Assembly (NCBI GenBank): GCA_951812925.1
Contig: OX638368.1
Location: 15,935,187 to 15,999,186, forward strand
From: Calliopum simillimum
Lineage: Eukaryota > Arthropoda > Insecta > Diptera > Lauxaniidae
DNA: 64,000 bases
Direction: 5' to 3'
The stretch's first letter is position 1; every line of letters starts with the position of its first letter. Of the stretch, positions 1 to 14,500 are shown in pieces. Made by a program: the position numbers and the translations under genes. The notes beneath the pieces are model-generated. The model did no database searches. It was not told where the DNA came from and saw nothing but the letters and a program-made list of their open reading frames with translations.

Positions 1-7
1 TTTTGTT

Positions 8-190
8 TTTGTTAATATTGAAAAATATTTATTTAATTTAACCTGGCTCAAAGTCAAAATGTAAACGTAATTTTAACTTTGCAGATGTGCACAAAATACC
101 TTTCTAATGGTGTATAATTTAACGTGATACTCCATTTCTAACATATTAAAAATAGATGGACAAATTTTTGTCTTGCGTATTAATATATAG
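8..190. repeat. interspersed repeat C, copy 1
   Basis: About 180 bp containing 'aatacctttctaatggtgta' and ending 'tttttgtcttgcgtattaat'. The same block recurs in direct orientation at 34487-34670 and 49557-49733, diverged by roughly 10-20% by eye. No coding potential was seen; class unknown. Confidence 0.75.
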
Positions 191-2467
191 ATTGTTCCTG
201 TGGAAAAAATTTGCTTTAAATTATATCGCTGAAAAATCCTTATTTTCTTGGACTTATTGACTTGGAATTGGATTATTTTAGAGTAAGTCTATTTGTAGGA
301 GGAGGGGGTAAACTGTACTGAAAATATATACTTTCTTCGTCAATCATTCAAACCTTACAATTTTAACTGAGCCAGACTAGAAAATTCAACTAAAATAAAA
401 AACTGCAGCTTGGCTTTCCAAAAAAATACAATCCTTTTAACTTGAAAACCAACGTCTAGATTTTCTCTGAAGCTTATTGAAACATAATCTCATGATATAC
501 CTAAAATTTCCATCTTGGCGCATACTTTCAGAGATACAAAGTAATTTGGCACATAAACATATAAGAGGACTTTTGCTACTTAGGGAAACTGACGCTATTG
601 TGGTATAGTTTTTCAATGTGTTATGGTCGCATATCTCCGATTTGGGAAAGAATCTGCTTACGTCACTGATTTTATCCTATCAGAAAACATGAAAAACCAG
701 GGATGTGTTGCTGTCATGGACTAAACAAAATTTTTCCGATGTCAATTGAACGAAACGTAAGTAAAAATTTTGTTAAGAAAAAGTTGCTTTTTGGTGAAGT
801 TTTATTTATATTCAATAGAGGTAAGTCCTAAATATTGCAAAGTAAGTGTTTAACTATGGAAATTCACAAAGTTTCCCATTTTATTTTTCCAATTTTGTAT
901 TTTCTAAAAATTGGCCAATGTGGTATAGTCGGGCTTCGCTAATGTGGTATATGAACATTTCTTGATATTCTGGCTGTTTATTTTTTAATGAGAACTATGA
1001 GTTTGAGAACCAATGTAAATGTTGTTATGAACTTATTTCATACCTAACGAACTTTATATTTGGTTGTATGGTTAAGTATACGACATTACCATACTTATAT
1101 GTACCACATTACCAGCCCACTTTACAAGTACTGATCAGTATATACACCACATTGCGCCACCATATATACCACATTACCTGCCAACTTTTTGAAAACAGCT
1201 TTTTTGACTTTTTTCAGATTTTGCTCAATAACTTTTTTTAATGAAGTTGCACACATTTTGTTGAAATATATTCTGTACCCAATACTTCAATGATCAGCAT
1301 AAACAAATTTGGTTGAAATTGATGGAACAGTTCTTTTTCAAATTCCACCTAAACATTAGCTAAACCACAATAGCATCAGTTCCCCCACTACCCGAGCATA
1401 AACTCAGTCCGAACAAATGTTAAAGATAATAACAAAAGGTTCATTAGAAATCTCTTGATTTAAAATATTTTAAAAATAAAATTGTGGGCAAATAATTTTT
1501 AAAATCACCATTGATTAATTTCACTTTGTTGAACACTTGTTATAAAATTACTGACCGTTTGATGTAATTAAAAAGCATTGATGCATAATTCATAGAAGAC
1601 CATCATTGCTTTCAACTTGTAAGGGTAGTAGTTTTTGATTTTTCAGATTGCTAAAAGAGAATAAGCAAAAAACTTAAATCATAAAATCGTTTAATATGCA
1701 AAAACCAAACAAAATACAAAAAGAGAAAAAATGTTTTAATATTAATACATACAATACAAAACGAAAACGAAAAAGAAAAAAAACTCCCAAAGAGGACATT
1801 TGAATACCAAATGAATACAGAGTTTTGTTGCAAAGGCAACACATTTGCAGCGTCATCGAAAACATTTTTTTTGTATTGAAAGCACAATATAGAAAGAAAA
1901 AAAGAAAAACGAACTCAAAGAAAAAAAATTCAAAAAGAAAAGCTTAGTATTTTGCATAATGTGAAGCAAAGGAATAAAAACGTAATAAAGAAAAAACGAA
2001 AATCTAAATAAGGACATTCAAATATGCACAAGGAGCAAAAACTAAAAAACAGTCGTGTCGCAAATATCCTCTATGGACAGCATAAATTTAATATAAAAGT
2101 TTTGCTGCAACTATTTACAAGTTTACGCTTATTTAGTACTAAAGTAATTATTGTTTTATATTTGTTACTACTCGTAGTTACTACTTTTTTCTCTTAAGTG
2201 TGTTTCTTTTACATATGTTATTCTATTTCGCATGTTTTTTTTTTGTTTTACTTAAAGAGCTAAAATTTTTTATTATATATTAATTTTGTTTTATTGTTGG
2301 CATTATGTTTAGCACATTATTAAAATTATTGCACTACTATACTGTACGTTTTCTTAGTTCCTTTTTTAATACTGCTTTTTGTCTTGTGTTAGGAGTCTAC
2401 TACTGTTTTTGTTTTGTTTGTTTACGATTTTTTAGTATGTTTGATTTATAAACTTATGCAGAAATTG
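191..2467. other. 3' flank of the GTPase gene, no gene seen
   Basis: Apart from the TIR element at 583-1385, nothing codes convincingly. Bases 1650-2000 are A-rich. On the gene's strand the region just below 2468 is the expected 3' UTR, with AATAAA at 2290-2295 as one possible cleavage signal. Confidence 0.5.
583..1385. mobile_element. TIR element with repeated GTGGTATA motifs
   Basis: The ends are imperfect inverted repeats of about 22 bp: GGGAAACTGACGCTATTGTGG at 583 and the reverse complement of CCACAATAGCATCAGTTCCC near 1385. Inside, GTGGTATA or its complement recurs near both ends (about 600, 920, 945, 1105, 1150, 1170), like transposase-binding subterminal repeats. No transposase ORF is present, so it is a non-autonomous DNA element of about 800 bp. 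A clear target duplication was not found. Confidence 0.65.
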
Positions 2468-2597
2468 CTAAAGTATTGTGCAACGTCCTTTGTTTCTATT
2501 TGATTGTGAAAATTCAGTTCCAACCAAGCCACCAATGCCGGTGCCTCCGGTGCAACCCATTAATTCTCGAAATACATCACCAATTTTGTAGTTGTAT
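2468..2597 (-). CDS. RASL10-like GTPase last exon with CaaX box
   Basis: 130 bp: one base finishing the split codon, 42 codons and TAG at 2468-2470. The acceptor is CATATTACAG|A. It encodes YNYKIGDVFRELMGCTGG, a glycine-rich stretch TGIGGLVG, a basic polar tail (NRNKGR) and terminal CTIL. KIGDVFREL is the last helix of the G domain. CTIL is a canonical CaaX prenylation motif with a basic run before it, typical of membrane-anchored Ras proteins. Confidence 0.9.
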
Positions 2598-5500
2598 CTG
2601 TAATATGAAATAAATAGTTAGTAATATAATGGCTATCAGATATAAGTTAGAGACAGTAGTAGTCTCAGTGACGGTGACACTGACAATTTCAATGACAATG
2701 TCGAAAGTCCAAAGTCTAAAGTCTAATGTTCATGTTCATTTAATATCCAAAATTCAAAGCCCAATATCCAATATCCAAAATCAATGTTCAAGGTTCAATA
2801 TCCCTTGTTTAATGTCAAGTGTCCAATATGCAATATCCAATGTCCAAGTTTCAATGTCTAATGTCAAATGATTACTGTCCACAATGTCCAATATCCACTG
2901 TCCAACGTCATATGCACAATGTCCAATGCTCAATGTCCAGTTCCCTTATATCTTATGTAGAATTTTCGATGTACAGTGTCCAAATTCCAATTTTCAATTT
3001 CCAATGTCCAATGGTCGCTGTTCAATGTCAAATGATTACTGTCCACAATATCCAATATCCTTTGTCCAACGTCATATGTGCAATGTCCACTTTACAATAT
3101 CCAATATACAATGTCCAATGTCAAATGTTCGATGTCTGAAGTTTAATGTTCAATGCTCAATGTCCAAGGTCTAAGTTCAAATTTCCAAAGTTTTATGTCC
3201 AAAGTTCAAAGTCCATTGTACAATATCCAATATCTCATGTACAATATTCAATATTCAATATTTAATTTTCCATTTTCCATGTACCATATTCCATGTTCCA
3301 TGTTCCATGTTCCATGTTCCATGTTCCATGTTCCATGTTCACTGTTCCATATCCCATGTTCAATGTTCAATGTGCAATGTTCAATGTTTAATGTTCAATG
3401 TTAAATGTTCAATGTTCAGTGTTCAATGTTCAATGTTCAAAGTTCAATGTTCAATGTTCAATGTTCAATGTTCAATGTTCAATGTTCAATGTTCAATGTT
3501 CAATGTTCAATGTTCAATGTTCAATGTTCAATGTTCAATGTTCAATGTTCAATGTTCAATGTTCAGTGTTCAATGTTCAATGTTCAATGTTCAATGTTCA
3601 ATGTTCAATGTTCAATGTTCAATGTTCAATGTTCAATGTTCAATGTTCAATGTTCAATGTTCAATGTTCAATGTTCAATGTTCAATGTGCAATGTTCAAT
3701 GTTTAATATTCAATGTTCAATGCCCAGTGTTCAGTGCTCAGTGTTCAATGTTAACTGTTCAGTGTTCAGTGTTCAATGTTCAATGTTCAATGTTCAATGT
3801 TTAATGTCCAAAGTTCAAAGTCCATTGTACAATGTCCAATATCCTATGTACAATATTCAATGTTCAATATTCAATATTTAATTTTCCATGTTCCATGTTT
3901 CATGTTCCATATTCAGTGTTCAGTGCTCAGTGTTCAATGTTAAATGTTCAGTGTTCAGTGTTCAATGTTCCATGTTCAATGTTCAATGTGCAATGTTCAA
4001 TGTTCAATGTTCAATGTTCAATGTTCAATGTTCAATGTTCAATGTTTAATGTTTAATGTTTAATGTTTAATGTTCAATGTTCAATGTTCAATTATCAATG
4101 TTCAATGTTCAATATTCAATATTTAATGTTCAATGTTCAATGTTCAATATTCAGTGTTCGATGTTCAATGTTCAATGTTCATAGTTTAATGTTCAATGTC
4201 CAAAATATCCAATGTCATATGTCTAAATGACCAATGTCCAATGTCTTATTTCAAATGTCTAAATGCACAATGTCCAAAGTCTTATGCCCAGTGACAATGT
4301 CAATCACTTATGGCAACTGCTCATACATTCGCATCTATTACTTACTGTGCCGAGCATTCAACATAACCACAACGCCAGTGTTTACGCACTAAAGTGGAAA
4401 TATCTTTTAACTCCTAAAGTGTAGACGTTGAAAGTTAAGAAAAAAGCAAAATCAATTTATTAATAAGAGAAAACGCAGTGTTTTTTAATAAACTCACCTG
4501 AGAATTTGATTGAGCTTCAGTGATTGTATCGTATTTATTACCAACCACTATAATACTAAAATCACGATGACTAAAACTATCCAAAATTTGATCTCTCATC
4601 GAGCGGCAGTACTGTAACGTTAAAATTTTAATTAGTAATAATAATAAAAATTAATTAATGAAAATTAATTAATTATAAGCTAAGTTTGTGTATAGTTTGA
4701 CAGCGTTATATCACCTGAAATGTATCCAAATTTCCCATATCGAATACCAATACATAGGCATGTACTGTTCGCAACCCCAGTGGATGTCCATTATTCCATT
4801 CAGCAAAATTATCAGCCGGAAATCGCTTCTACGAATTAAAATGAATAATAAAATAATGAGATTATAATTGCAAATATTAAAAATAAGAGACATAAATTTA
4901 AATGTTTTTTTAATTTAAAAATAAAAAAACCAACTTTTTATCTACTTAGCATTAAAAAAAACCATTTAACAGCAAGCGCCTAAAAATATGCAGAAAAATT
5001 TTCACAGGTGTTCTCAACTCAACACGATTATAATTTTAAATACACTTTATTACATAATTATAGGCGCATTTGCTATATATGTATGTATTTTTGTGGGTAA
5101 TAAACAGGTACTAAGAAGAATTACTATCTACCATAAAAAACAATGTCCCATGTTGACCATTATAAAATGAATAAAGTTGAGAAAAAAATGCAGGTACACT
5201 CGTAAGATTTAATTGCAGTAATAAAACAACAACAAGACAAAATTACGGTTTTATTGCAAGTACATCTTCAAGTAGTTTTTTCAGTGCGACCGCAAGTGGA
5301 AAAACTCATTAAAAACCACAGAATGACTGACACCAGACCGACCACAATAAAGGTGCTCAGTTGCTCATTAAATTGTGGGTGATAAAAACTGTGTTTTCAA
5401 GTTCTTAATGACACTGGGTGACGCATAAACACTCCGGTCCCGGTCCATTATGCATTAAAACAAAGTGGAAAAACAATTACAATAAAACTAAAAATAAATT

Positions 5501-8500
5501 AAGTAAAATGAGTTTTGCACTACACAAAAGTAGAGGTCAAATGTGGGGATAGTAAGCACACTAAAGTGGGTTGATTAAAAAAAAAAAAAAAAAAAAAAAA
5601 AATGGTTTTCTTCTAACCACGGATTTATGTTCACAAAAATAATACTTAAAAATGTTTAGGTTCTTCATAAAAAGTTTTTGGAAAGTTGCTTGAAGAAGTA
5701 GTCGAATCTATTCACAGCCGTCTACAATCGATGAAATAGTGGAAGCTATTCAAGGAATGAAAAATACCAAGGCCGCTGGCATCGATCAACTTACAGTTGA
5801 ACTGCTTGAAGTATGCCCAATAACATTAGCTAAAATTCTCCATTCTCTTCTTTCTAGAATCTTCAGCGAAGATCGTTTACCAGAAGATTGGCTTCATGGT
5901 ATGTCAGTCAAATTGTCAAAAAAAGGTGACAAAACTGCTTCTTAACAGAGTAAGCGAGAAAAACTTTATTCGGCCATCCGAAAGCAACAAGCAGGATTCC
6001 GGCGAAACGGATCATGCGTGGATAAAACAAACACCCTTAGAATAATTCGCAAATGATTATGCGAGTGGTGCGCTGCGTTTCAACTTTTTTCGAAGACTAT
6101 ATCACCGCATTTAATAGTGTCTCCCGAGAAAACATATAGATAAGGTACTTTTCCTTATGCACTGTGACATATGGGTTTCACTGCAGCAAAGAGATATTGG
6201 CGCAAAGGCCGAACTACACCTTAAATGCAACTAGATGCTCACAGCAAACGTGATCAAGCTACGCAAGAATGGATGGATAGGTAATACTCTCCAGAAATCC
6301 CACATCGAAGTTTGCCGCCAGGCTCTTGAATGGAATCCACAATGCAGTAGTGGACGTGATGAACTAAGAACCAACTGGAAAAGGTCGTTAGAGAAGAAAA
6401 TCCAAGAATCGGTAAAGTCGTGGCAATAGATACAAGACATGGCAAAGGATCGTAACAAATGAAGACGGAGATTTCGGCCCAATGCTACTCCTAGGAGTTA
6501 CAGGGGAATACATACATCTAAAATTAAGCTTTTACTGTCCACATCGAGTGTTAAACATTCTCGATAACTCGTTCCTCTCAGCATCTGGCCGCCTTAGGCA
6601 GCCAAATATTAACATTGGAAGGTCACAAAATGTCTCAAGAGCAATAAAGCAGCGGGTGGTGAAAAAACAGTTTCCGTAATGTTATAAGTATCCTGAGAAT
6701 TCAAGGCTGAGTTTTTGACCTGATCCTCAGTTAAATTAGGGGGAAGGAATCATACCCAAAGACAAATGACTTTTCGTTTTTTTTTAACAGTGAAATTCGC
6801 TGAAACAACCCAAAATTATGCTGCACTTTTTTATAAGAAGCAAGGGGAAAAATCTGGCTGACTTTCTTAACGTCAGCTGTGATGTATTGTTTTGTGTAGA
6901 AAATGGCACACAGTTTTAGAAAGTTTATACAGGGTGTCCCAAAATAAAGTTTTTATTTAGTGGACCAATTAAAAACTAGTAAGGGTGTAAATTTTGGCCT
7001 GGCCAAAAAATAAATACCCTACACTGCAGTATTTTGAAAATTTTGCTTATATGGGAGGTGCCACGCCCTCTTGTCCGAGTACACCCAGTTCTTGTTCAGA
7101 GCTTGCATTTATATTTTTTAGTGTCAGAGTGAAATTTAGTTGGATTATCTCAAAAAACTCTTTCAGTATAGCATTTAGAATCTTTTGCTTATATGGGAGG
7201 TGCCACGCCCCCTTGTCCGAATTCGCTCAGTTTTTTATCAGAGCTTGCGCTTACAATTCGTAGTATTTATTTGTATTGTGGTTGCATTGTCGTGAAAAAT
7301 ACTCCTAAAATTGCATTTTGAATATATTTTTTGTATGGGCGGTAGGCGTGTCCGTTGACCGATTTCGCTCATTTTCAATCCCCCGAGCTAACTTTGACGA
7401 CGGAGGCAATGTACCAAATTTCATTGAAGTATCTTGCTCAGTTTTCCCAAAAAGTGTATTTCAACACACAGCCAGCCAGCCAGCCACCCAGCCAGCCAGC
7501 CACCCAGCCAGCCAGCCAGCCAGACAGACGGACATGGCTATATCGACTCAGGAGGTGACGCTGATCAAGAATATATATACTTTTCTATACCTGCCACGCC
7601 TCCTTCTCTGCGTTACAAACGGAAGGACAAAGTGAATATACCCTGGGTGTAGGGTATAAAAAAGTAAGGCATTTATCGAAAATCTGTTTATTATTTGTGA
7701 ATTTATTTCCTTAAAAATAATATAGTCCAAATGAAAGCCCTCGCGATCACGGAACTTAGTTATTCGAACTCTAAAATTTTTATGATGCCTCGGCAGGAAG
7801 AGTCTGTGATGACTGCCATTTTGCGATAGATATATTCTTTAAATTATGCTAGAGAAGTTGGCCTTTTGGCGAAAACTTTAAATTAGAGATAACTCAACAG
7901 GAAAAAGTCCATAGGGGTTTATGTTGAAAAGTGCCAAATCGCCTGGTTTACAAAGTCAAGTCTTTGACTGGTATCTGGTACTGGGGCTTTAATACTTGTG
8001 ACTATTGGATTTTATAAGGGTAAAGCTTTAGGTTTTTGTGCATAATATTGTGACGAAAAATAAGAATAAATGAAAAGAAACTTCACAAAAATACTTGACA
8101 GTTCGAGATGTCAATAAAGGGAATCAACGAAATATTGCCAGATGTTTCGCTAATGCAATCCTAGAACGTTCATATGGGTATAAAAGGAGCTGAACACAGT
8201 TGATTTTAAGCAATAAGGCGAAAAGGTTGTACACACAGTGCCAGTGAAAGTAAAAAAAGGGTTAATTGTAATATTAGATTTTGAATGTAATAAATAGTGA
8301 AATAAACAATTGTACCGAGTGAAAATAAACATTTGTAATTTAAATAAACCATTTTATAACTAAATAAAGTGTGTGTTTTTGATTGCTACACAATCCAGTG
8401 ATCGAACTCAGAAAAATGTAAGAGACTGAAATTATCGTCATAGAGGCAGAAAATTACGTAACAATATGATGATCTAAGCATATGTAAAGCACTTGCACGC

Positions 8501-11500
8501 TTCCGAATTGAAAGGTTTGGATCGTCAACAAACAGATTGGTTAACACACTTTACGTTTTCGGCCATTCATGATAATCTTTATCGTCCCATTTTTGGTTTT
8601 TCCAATCTCGAATTCCTTTTGAATGAGAGGTATGCTTGGCGCCTCATTTAAGTGGCAAAAGCCTTGAATATTACGCGTTCCAGTCGCCGATTCACTGTTT
8701 TTGCTAAATTCACACGCACAACGCTTCATAAGTAAAGCGAGTAAATTTCTAAAATCCAAGCTATTGATTGACATAGCCCCCGCGCCCCTCTGATTCGTTG
8801 CGTTCACGCAGGAAGTTGAACAAATATAAACTATTTTTTGGAACACTCCAAACTCTCTATTAATGTTCCTCGGATTGCACATGCATTGTGAACATTTTGT
8901 AATGTGGTGCTTTAATTAAATTACTATTAAATTCAGTAATAAAATAACCGCTTAAAATTATGCAACAATTTTTTTTTTTTTTTTTAAACAAACGTTAAGG
9001 AAGTCGCTTTTTTTTAGAACGCTTGATAGTCTAGTCATTTGGGAGAAAAAATTGGGGTTACCTGGAAAGTTTTCCGGGATTTTCGGTTTCTTTTTTCGAA
9101 TTTAACATAGCATAGCATAACTTACGAACCGTAAGATGCATTAAAAAACAAGACTACTTGTTTAAAGTGAACTAAACACTCTATAAGTTTCATGAATACG
9201 CATAAAATTTACCGTTTAGAGTTATTCCATAAAATTGAGGAAAACGTATAAAAACCTTTTTTTTATGAAATAACTCATAAGCATTAAATTGTACAATATG
9301 TGTATGTAAATATATGTTTGGCTTATTTTTATAGAGCGTTCCCTATAAACAAGTAGTTTTGTTTTTTTGGTGCAACTTACAGTTCGTGAGTTATGCCAAT
9401 TTAAAAATCAACACATTTGTATGAAAACTCATAAGGAAGTCTTATGTACAAGTTAGGTACCAAGTTTACCCACTTCTTTATTAGGATACCTCTTAAGCTA
9501 TAAGTCGTACGAAAACAATTCCAGGATAATTTTAATAGGAAAGTTTATAAGCTACAAAATTATCCAACGATATTTTTTCTTCAAGCAACCGTTAGCGAGA
9601 TATTTGCCAAAATCTGATTTTAGGCACCATTATTCCAATATGGTGGCGCTAGCGGCAAATATACGTGGTGGCAAAGTCAAAACTTGGAAAGAGCACATCG
9701 AAATCTATAAAAATAATCACTTTTTTTCAAAACCCGGAAAACTTTGTAGGTGAAACTACCAAATGACTGGACTATTACGTTTAAAATAGAAAAAAATTTC
9801 ACCAAACACATTACATACTCGTATGTATAAAATTTTTTTTCACTTTTTCTGTCAAGTATGGCCGCCAATTAAAATAACAAATCCTAAAATAAAATCAAAT
9901 AAAAAAAAAAAAATGTCAAAAGCGCACTTTTGTTGCTGTCAATTGAAGCGCACAGCACAGTAGGAGCAACAACGTTCGAATCGTGTTGCATTGTGTAAAT
10001 ACTTTTTTGTTTAATTTTCGCTTTTTGTTGTTGGAACATTTTTTCCACTTTGTCATCCACTTGTTCCGATTCTTTTTTTATTTCTTTGTTTTCATTTATT
10101 CATTCATTTTCTGTTTGTTTTTTATATTGCAGTCCATTTGTGGGTAAAATTTGTCGATCCACTTTTGTTTTAACGGTAGACTTTGTTGGTTTTTGTTTAC
10201 ATTTGGCCCAATTTTTGTTTTGTTTTGTCTTTGGTTCATGGCTATTGCTGTTGTCCTTAATTTTTGTTGTTGTATTGTATCCTTTTTAGCATACGAGCAT
10301 ACTTGAGCAGCATCGTGTGTTTTAAAATTCCCATGCCGGATTTCATTGTTTTCAGTATTGGGGGCTTGCTTCTTTTTTTGCGCTTGTGCTGTTCCCATGT
10401 GACAAGCTATAAATTTCTCCGTTTGGTGACATTCTTCGGTTAAAGTTGACCAAGATAGAAAATGAAGAAGAACAAGAAACCGACAAAGCAAAAGCACAAC
10501 TGGTAGGTTGGTTTTTCATCTTTATGCGTTTTTAATGTGGTACGCATGTTCTTTCATGCGTAAAGTTTTGAAAGTCACTTAAGTGCGTGTACCAAAGTTG
10601 CTCTTTTTTCATTCTCTTCCATGTTAATGAACATTAAAGTTGTAATAGCGTCTTGGATTTAAAAAAAATAGTCCCAATTGGGACAGAAATGCAACTCAGA
10701 CTATTATCACTTTTTTACAAAAAATTTAAAATAAGATTTTTGTAATGTATGTATATCACAGATATTTTTGTATCCTATAGTTACTTTTATAACTTACAGA
10801 TACTATGTTTTACATGAAATTTTTTACCTAAATATTTTCTTGTTTTCATCTTACATACACAATTGTATCGTCTAGATGATTTTTCAGCTGTTAGCTGTGG
10901 GAATCAAATATTATTGGAGTACCTAAACTTCGGATACCATTTTGAAGAACTGAAATTGTTTTCAGCGTAGCTTCGCCATCTCGAAGAATTAAAATAATTC
11001 TAGTGTTTGAATTTAGCTTGTTGCTCTGTTTGAGAGTCAAGTGTTGCATAATACTGTACAACAATTTTTGGGTCATCGAAATCAAGCTGCATCGTTACTT
11101 ACTCGGATTTTTTTATGAGGGTATTTTTTGAGCTTCTGTCCGTTTATGTACCACAATTTTAAATTATAAATTAATTTTTTAGAATATATGTGTGAATGTC
11201 ACAAAATGTTGAAAAACACCTGTCCCATGGGTGAATTGCGCGATTGATGCAAAATTTCTACCATTCCACCATGACATTTTTTTCAAAATTAACATTTTAA
11301 GTAATGCACATACATCCTGGAATCAAAAAGAAGTCCTGATAAAGTTTAATCACATGAAAACTACAGAAAATGTCCCCTCCGTCATGGCCAATCAAGCCTT
11401 TTCCATGCTAAATTTAGCCAAATACAATATTTTACTGATGTTCTGCGTGCAAACAGATTTAAATTCCATAAAAACAGATGCTTTTTCGTGGAGCAAGCCC

Positions 11501-14500
11501 AACTCTGGCCCTCCGATGCTGGATTATGGCATTATCACTATTGTCCCACGCATGGAGGGCTTCCGTGCTGGGCTTTTTCAAATCCATCAATTCTCTGCAA
11601 ATGTTCCCATGTACTTGTTGCGGTTGAAAAGAAATGACAAAAGAACAGGGAAAAAATCGATGTCCCCTCCATCATGGTCAAAATATTGGTTAGAAGTGGA
11701 GTTTATTTTGGTGCATCATCATTGTGGAATGAAGAGTCTGTCTGTCGATTGTGCCCAATAGCAAGAGTAAGCGATTTGCTTTGTGTTCGTAATGCTGAAT
11801 TATCCATGAAATTTTCTTTCCGTCATCAGTCCCCTTCATCATGGTTTTGCTGCTGCAGATGAGTATGGGAGGCGTCGTGTAGATTTCAGGGGTTTTTCAG
11901 ACTATTTATGATCTAGACGATGGAATCCACCGGTTACTGGACCATTTTAAAACTTTTGAAAAGTCAATGTCCCCTCCGTCATAGTCAAAATATTGGCGAA
12001 AAGTAGAGTTTATTTTGGTGCATCATCATTGCGGAATGAAGAGTCTATCAAACTTATTAGAATGTACCCAATAGCAAGAGTTAGCGATTTGCTTTGTGTG
12101 CGTAATGATCAATTACACAAAGCTGCGTTTTTGGAAAAGTTAAAAAAGTATAAAATGAGAGTATATGATTTTTATAGAATTTTGATTGCTGAATCAGATT
12201 ATGATATCCGATTTGCTCCATCACGTCTGAGATCCGAGTTATCCTTGATTTTAAGTGCAAGAAACACTATTTTCATACATATAGCGTACATCCTAAAAAT
12301 AGTCTAGTTCACTTTTGACAGCAGGATTGAATAGGTCTGAGCTTTCTCTTTAAAGCGTAATTTTAATTTTTTCAATTGGATCATTTGTTTTCGAGATATC
12401 ATCGATTGAAGTTAAGGTATCGCTAATCCCTGTACACAGAAAAAAAAATATCGGTCAATCCAACCGATTTCAACGATAGAAATTGCACCAACCCGCAGTA
12501 AAGGTTAAATTGACTGTGCAGTTCAGTAAAATTACTGTGAACATAGTACTGTGCAGTTACTGTTAAAATGTTTAGGCACTGTGAAAACAGTTAATTTAAC
12601 CTAGATTTTCGATAGAAATTGCACCAACCCGGAGATTTTGTATTTTGACCGTAGAACTCTGTAAATTTACAGTTTACTCGGTTTAGAAACTATCAATCGC
12701 AGTTACAGTAAAAATAACCTTCTTAAAAGGTCAGCTAACAATATAAACTGTTCCAAACAGTTAATACTGTTTTGGAACGGTTTAATAGTTAGCACCTCAG
12801 AAGGGCTGTAACTAGCCGTTTCCAAAAACTCGTAGAAATTGTAGCAAACAACTTCTACGGCGACACCATTTCAAATGGGAAAATATCAGTACAACTCTAG
12901 CAAATTTATGTTGATTTATTCTTAAACAATGCGAGAATTTTATGAACCTGTTAAAAACTCAACTCTAACTTTTATTCATATGAATAAAAAAAAAATGTAT
13001 GGAATACAAAATGTACAGTTAAATTCAACTGTAGAAAGTAAAGCTGATTTTGAAATTTTGAATTGTTGGTTTTGTTTCCCATAGAAAATTGGAAAAACTA
13101 TAGAATACAAAATTTACAGTTAATTTTTTTTTTCTGTGTAGATAGCCCATTTCTCCCACTGTGTGTTGTGGGCAAAACTCAACGTAATTCTTTAAAGTAA
13201 GTAGATATATTCGATGTTTATATATTTTTTGTTTGAGGCTCTATCTACATGCATACATGTCTCAAGTGGACTGCAAAGTAGTTTTAATTGATATCTTAAT
13301 CGATAGATAGCATACAAATTAATTTTTCGAATCTTCACAAACTTCCAACTGAATATTTTCAAACTTCAAGTTTAATTATCTTTCTTGAAATACAGAATAC
13401 AATGGAATCATTTGCTTCAGAATTTTGTCCTTTATTTAGTAGGAAAAAAACTGAACTTTAACCTCTGTCAATTAAATACGGCTTAGTCAGCCATGCGCCA
13501 CATATCCTAAACTCTGCTATAGCCACATGTCACTGAATGGTGGTAAATGTTGGGCTTTTGTTTTATGAACATTTTGCTAAAACCTGCAGCCAGTTATTGC
13601 TATATACTATGCATTTAAATAGGCTTAAGTGGATTTGATATTATTTTCGTCACAATATTAACAAGCAAAATGCGCCTAAGTCCATGCAATGCATAATAAC
13701 TTAATTTCTTTTTATGCATTCTACAATATATTATGAATAAAACCAAAGCTACAAATGTTATATTGCATAGTTTTAGGATGCTCCATAATGGAACGTCAAT
13801 TCCACAGCGATTCGCTTAAATTTTACCATAATAATGTTCTTTTTCATATTGTTTTAAAAATGTATTTTTTAAATGAAACAATAGAAAAAAATTTAGTTTT
13901 TAACAGTAGGTATTAAGATTCAAATTCTCTTAGCATGCTAACCCCAACACTAAAAATTCATCTAGTAAAATTTAAAAAAAAATTGCATACTTTTGGGGTG
14001 AGAATCTTAGAAAATCAGTGACTTTTACGTTAATACGGTAGAACGGCATAAAAATTCAATTTAATTTAAAAATTTATAAATTTTTCGCCACATGCTAAAT
14101 TACGCAGCACTGTGCGCTCCCTTAAATGAAATAAATTAGATATTTTACAGAACATAAATTTTCTGAATTTGAAAAATATAAAAAAAAAACAAATAAAATG
14201 TACAAATAAATTTTAATTTCTGCCCTTAAAGTATGCATTAAAATTTGTGTGCTTTTTTTAATACGAAATTATGTAAATTCAAATTCTTCATTAAATCAGA
14301 TATCTATCTGACAGCGTAGAGTTTCATCATTTTTATTTTTAGAATTTTTGTATGAAAAAACATTTCACGCGCTTTTGGTTTATTTTTTGTTTTTTTGAAA
14401 AGCTTTCAACTACCAACTTTTTAATAAAGTTTGCACAACAACAACAACAACAAAACATAAAAGCAACAAAAGCAGTCAGTCGGTGGAAGCAGCAGCAGCA

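Noticed and set aside
2629..4056. Several overlapping plus-strand open frames of 74-165 codons with a 7-residue repeat
   Set aside because: They are translations of the stop-free heptamer satellite in all three frames, inside an intron on the opposite strand; not genes.
7318..7652. Plus frames rich in QPASQPASQP
   Set aside because: They translate the CAGC microsatellite of a mini-me element.
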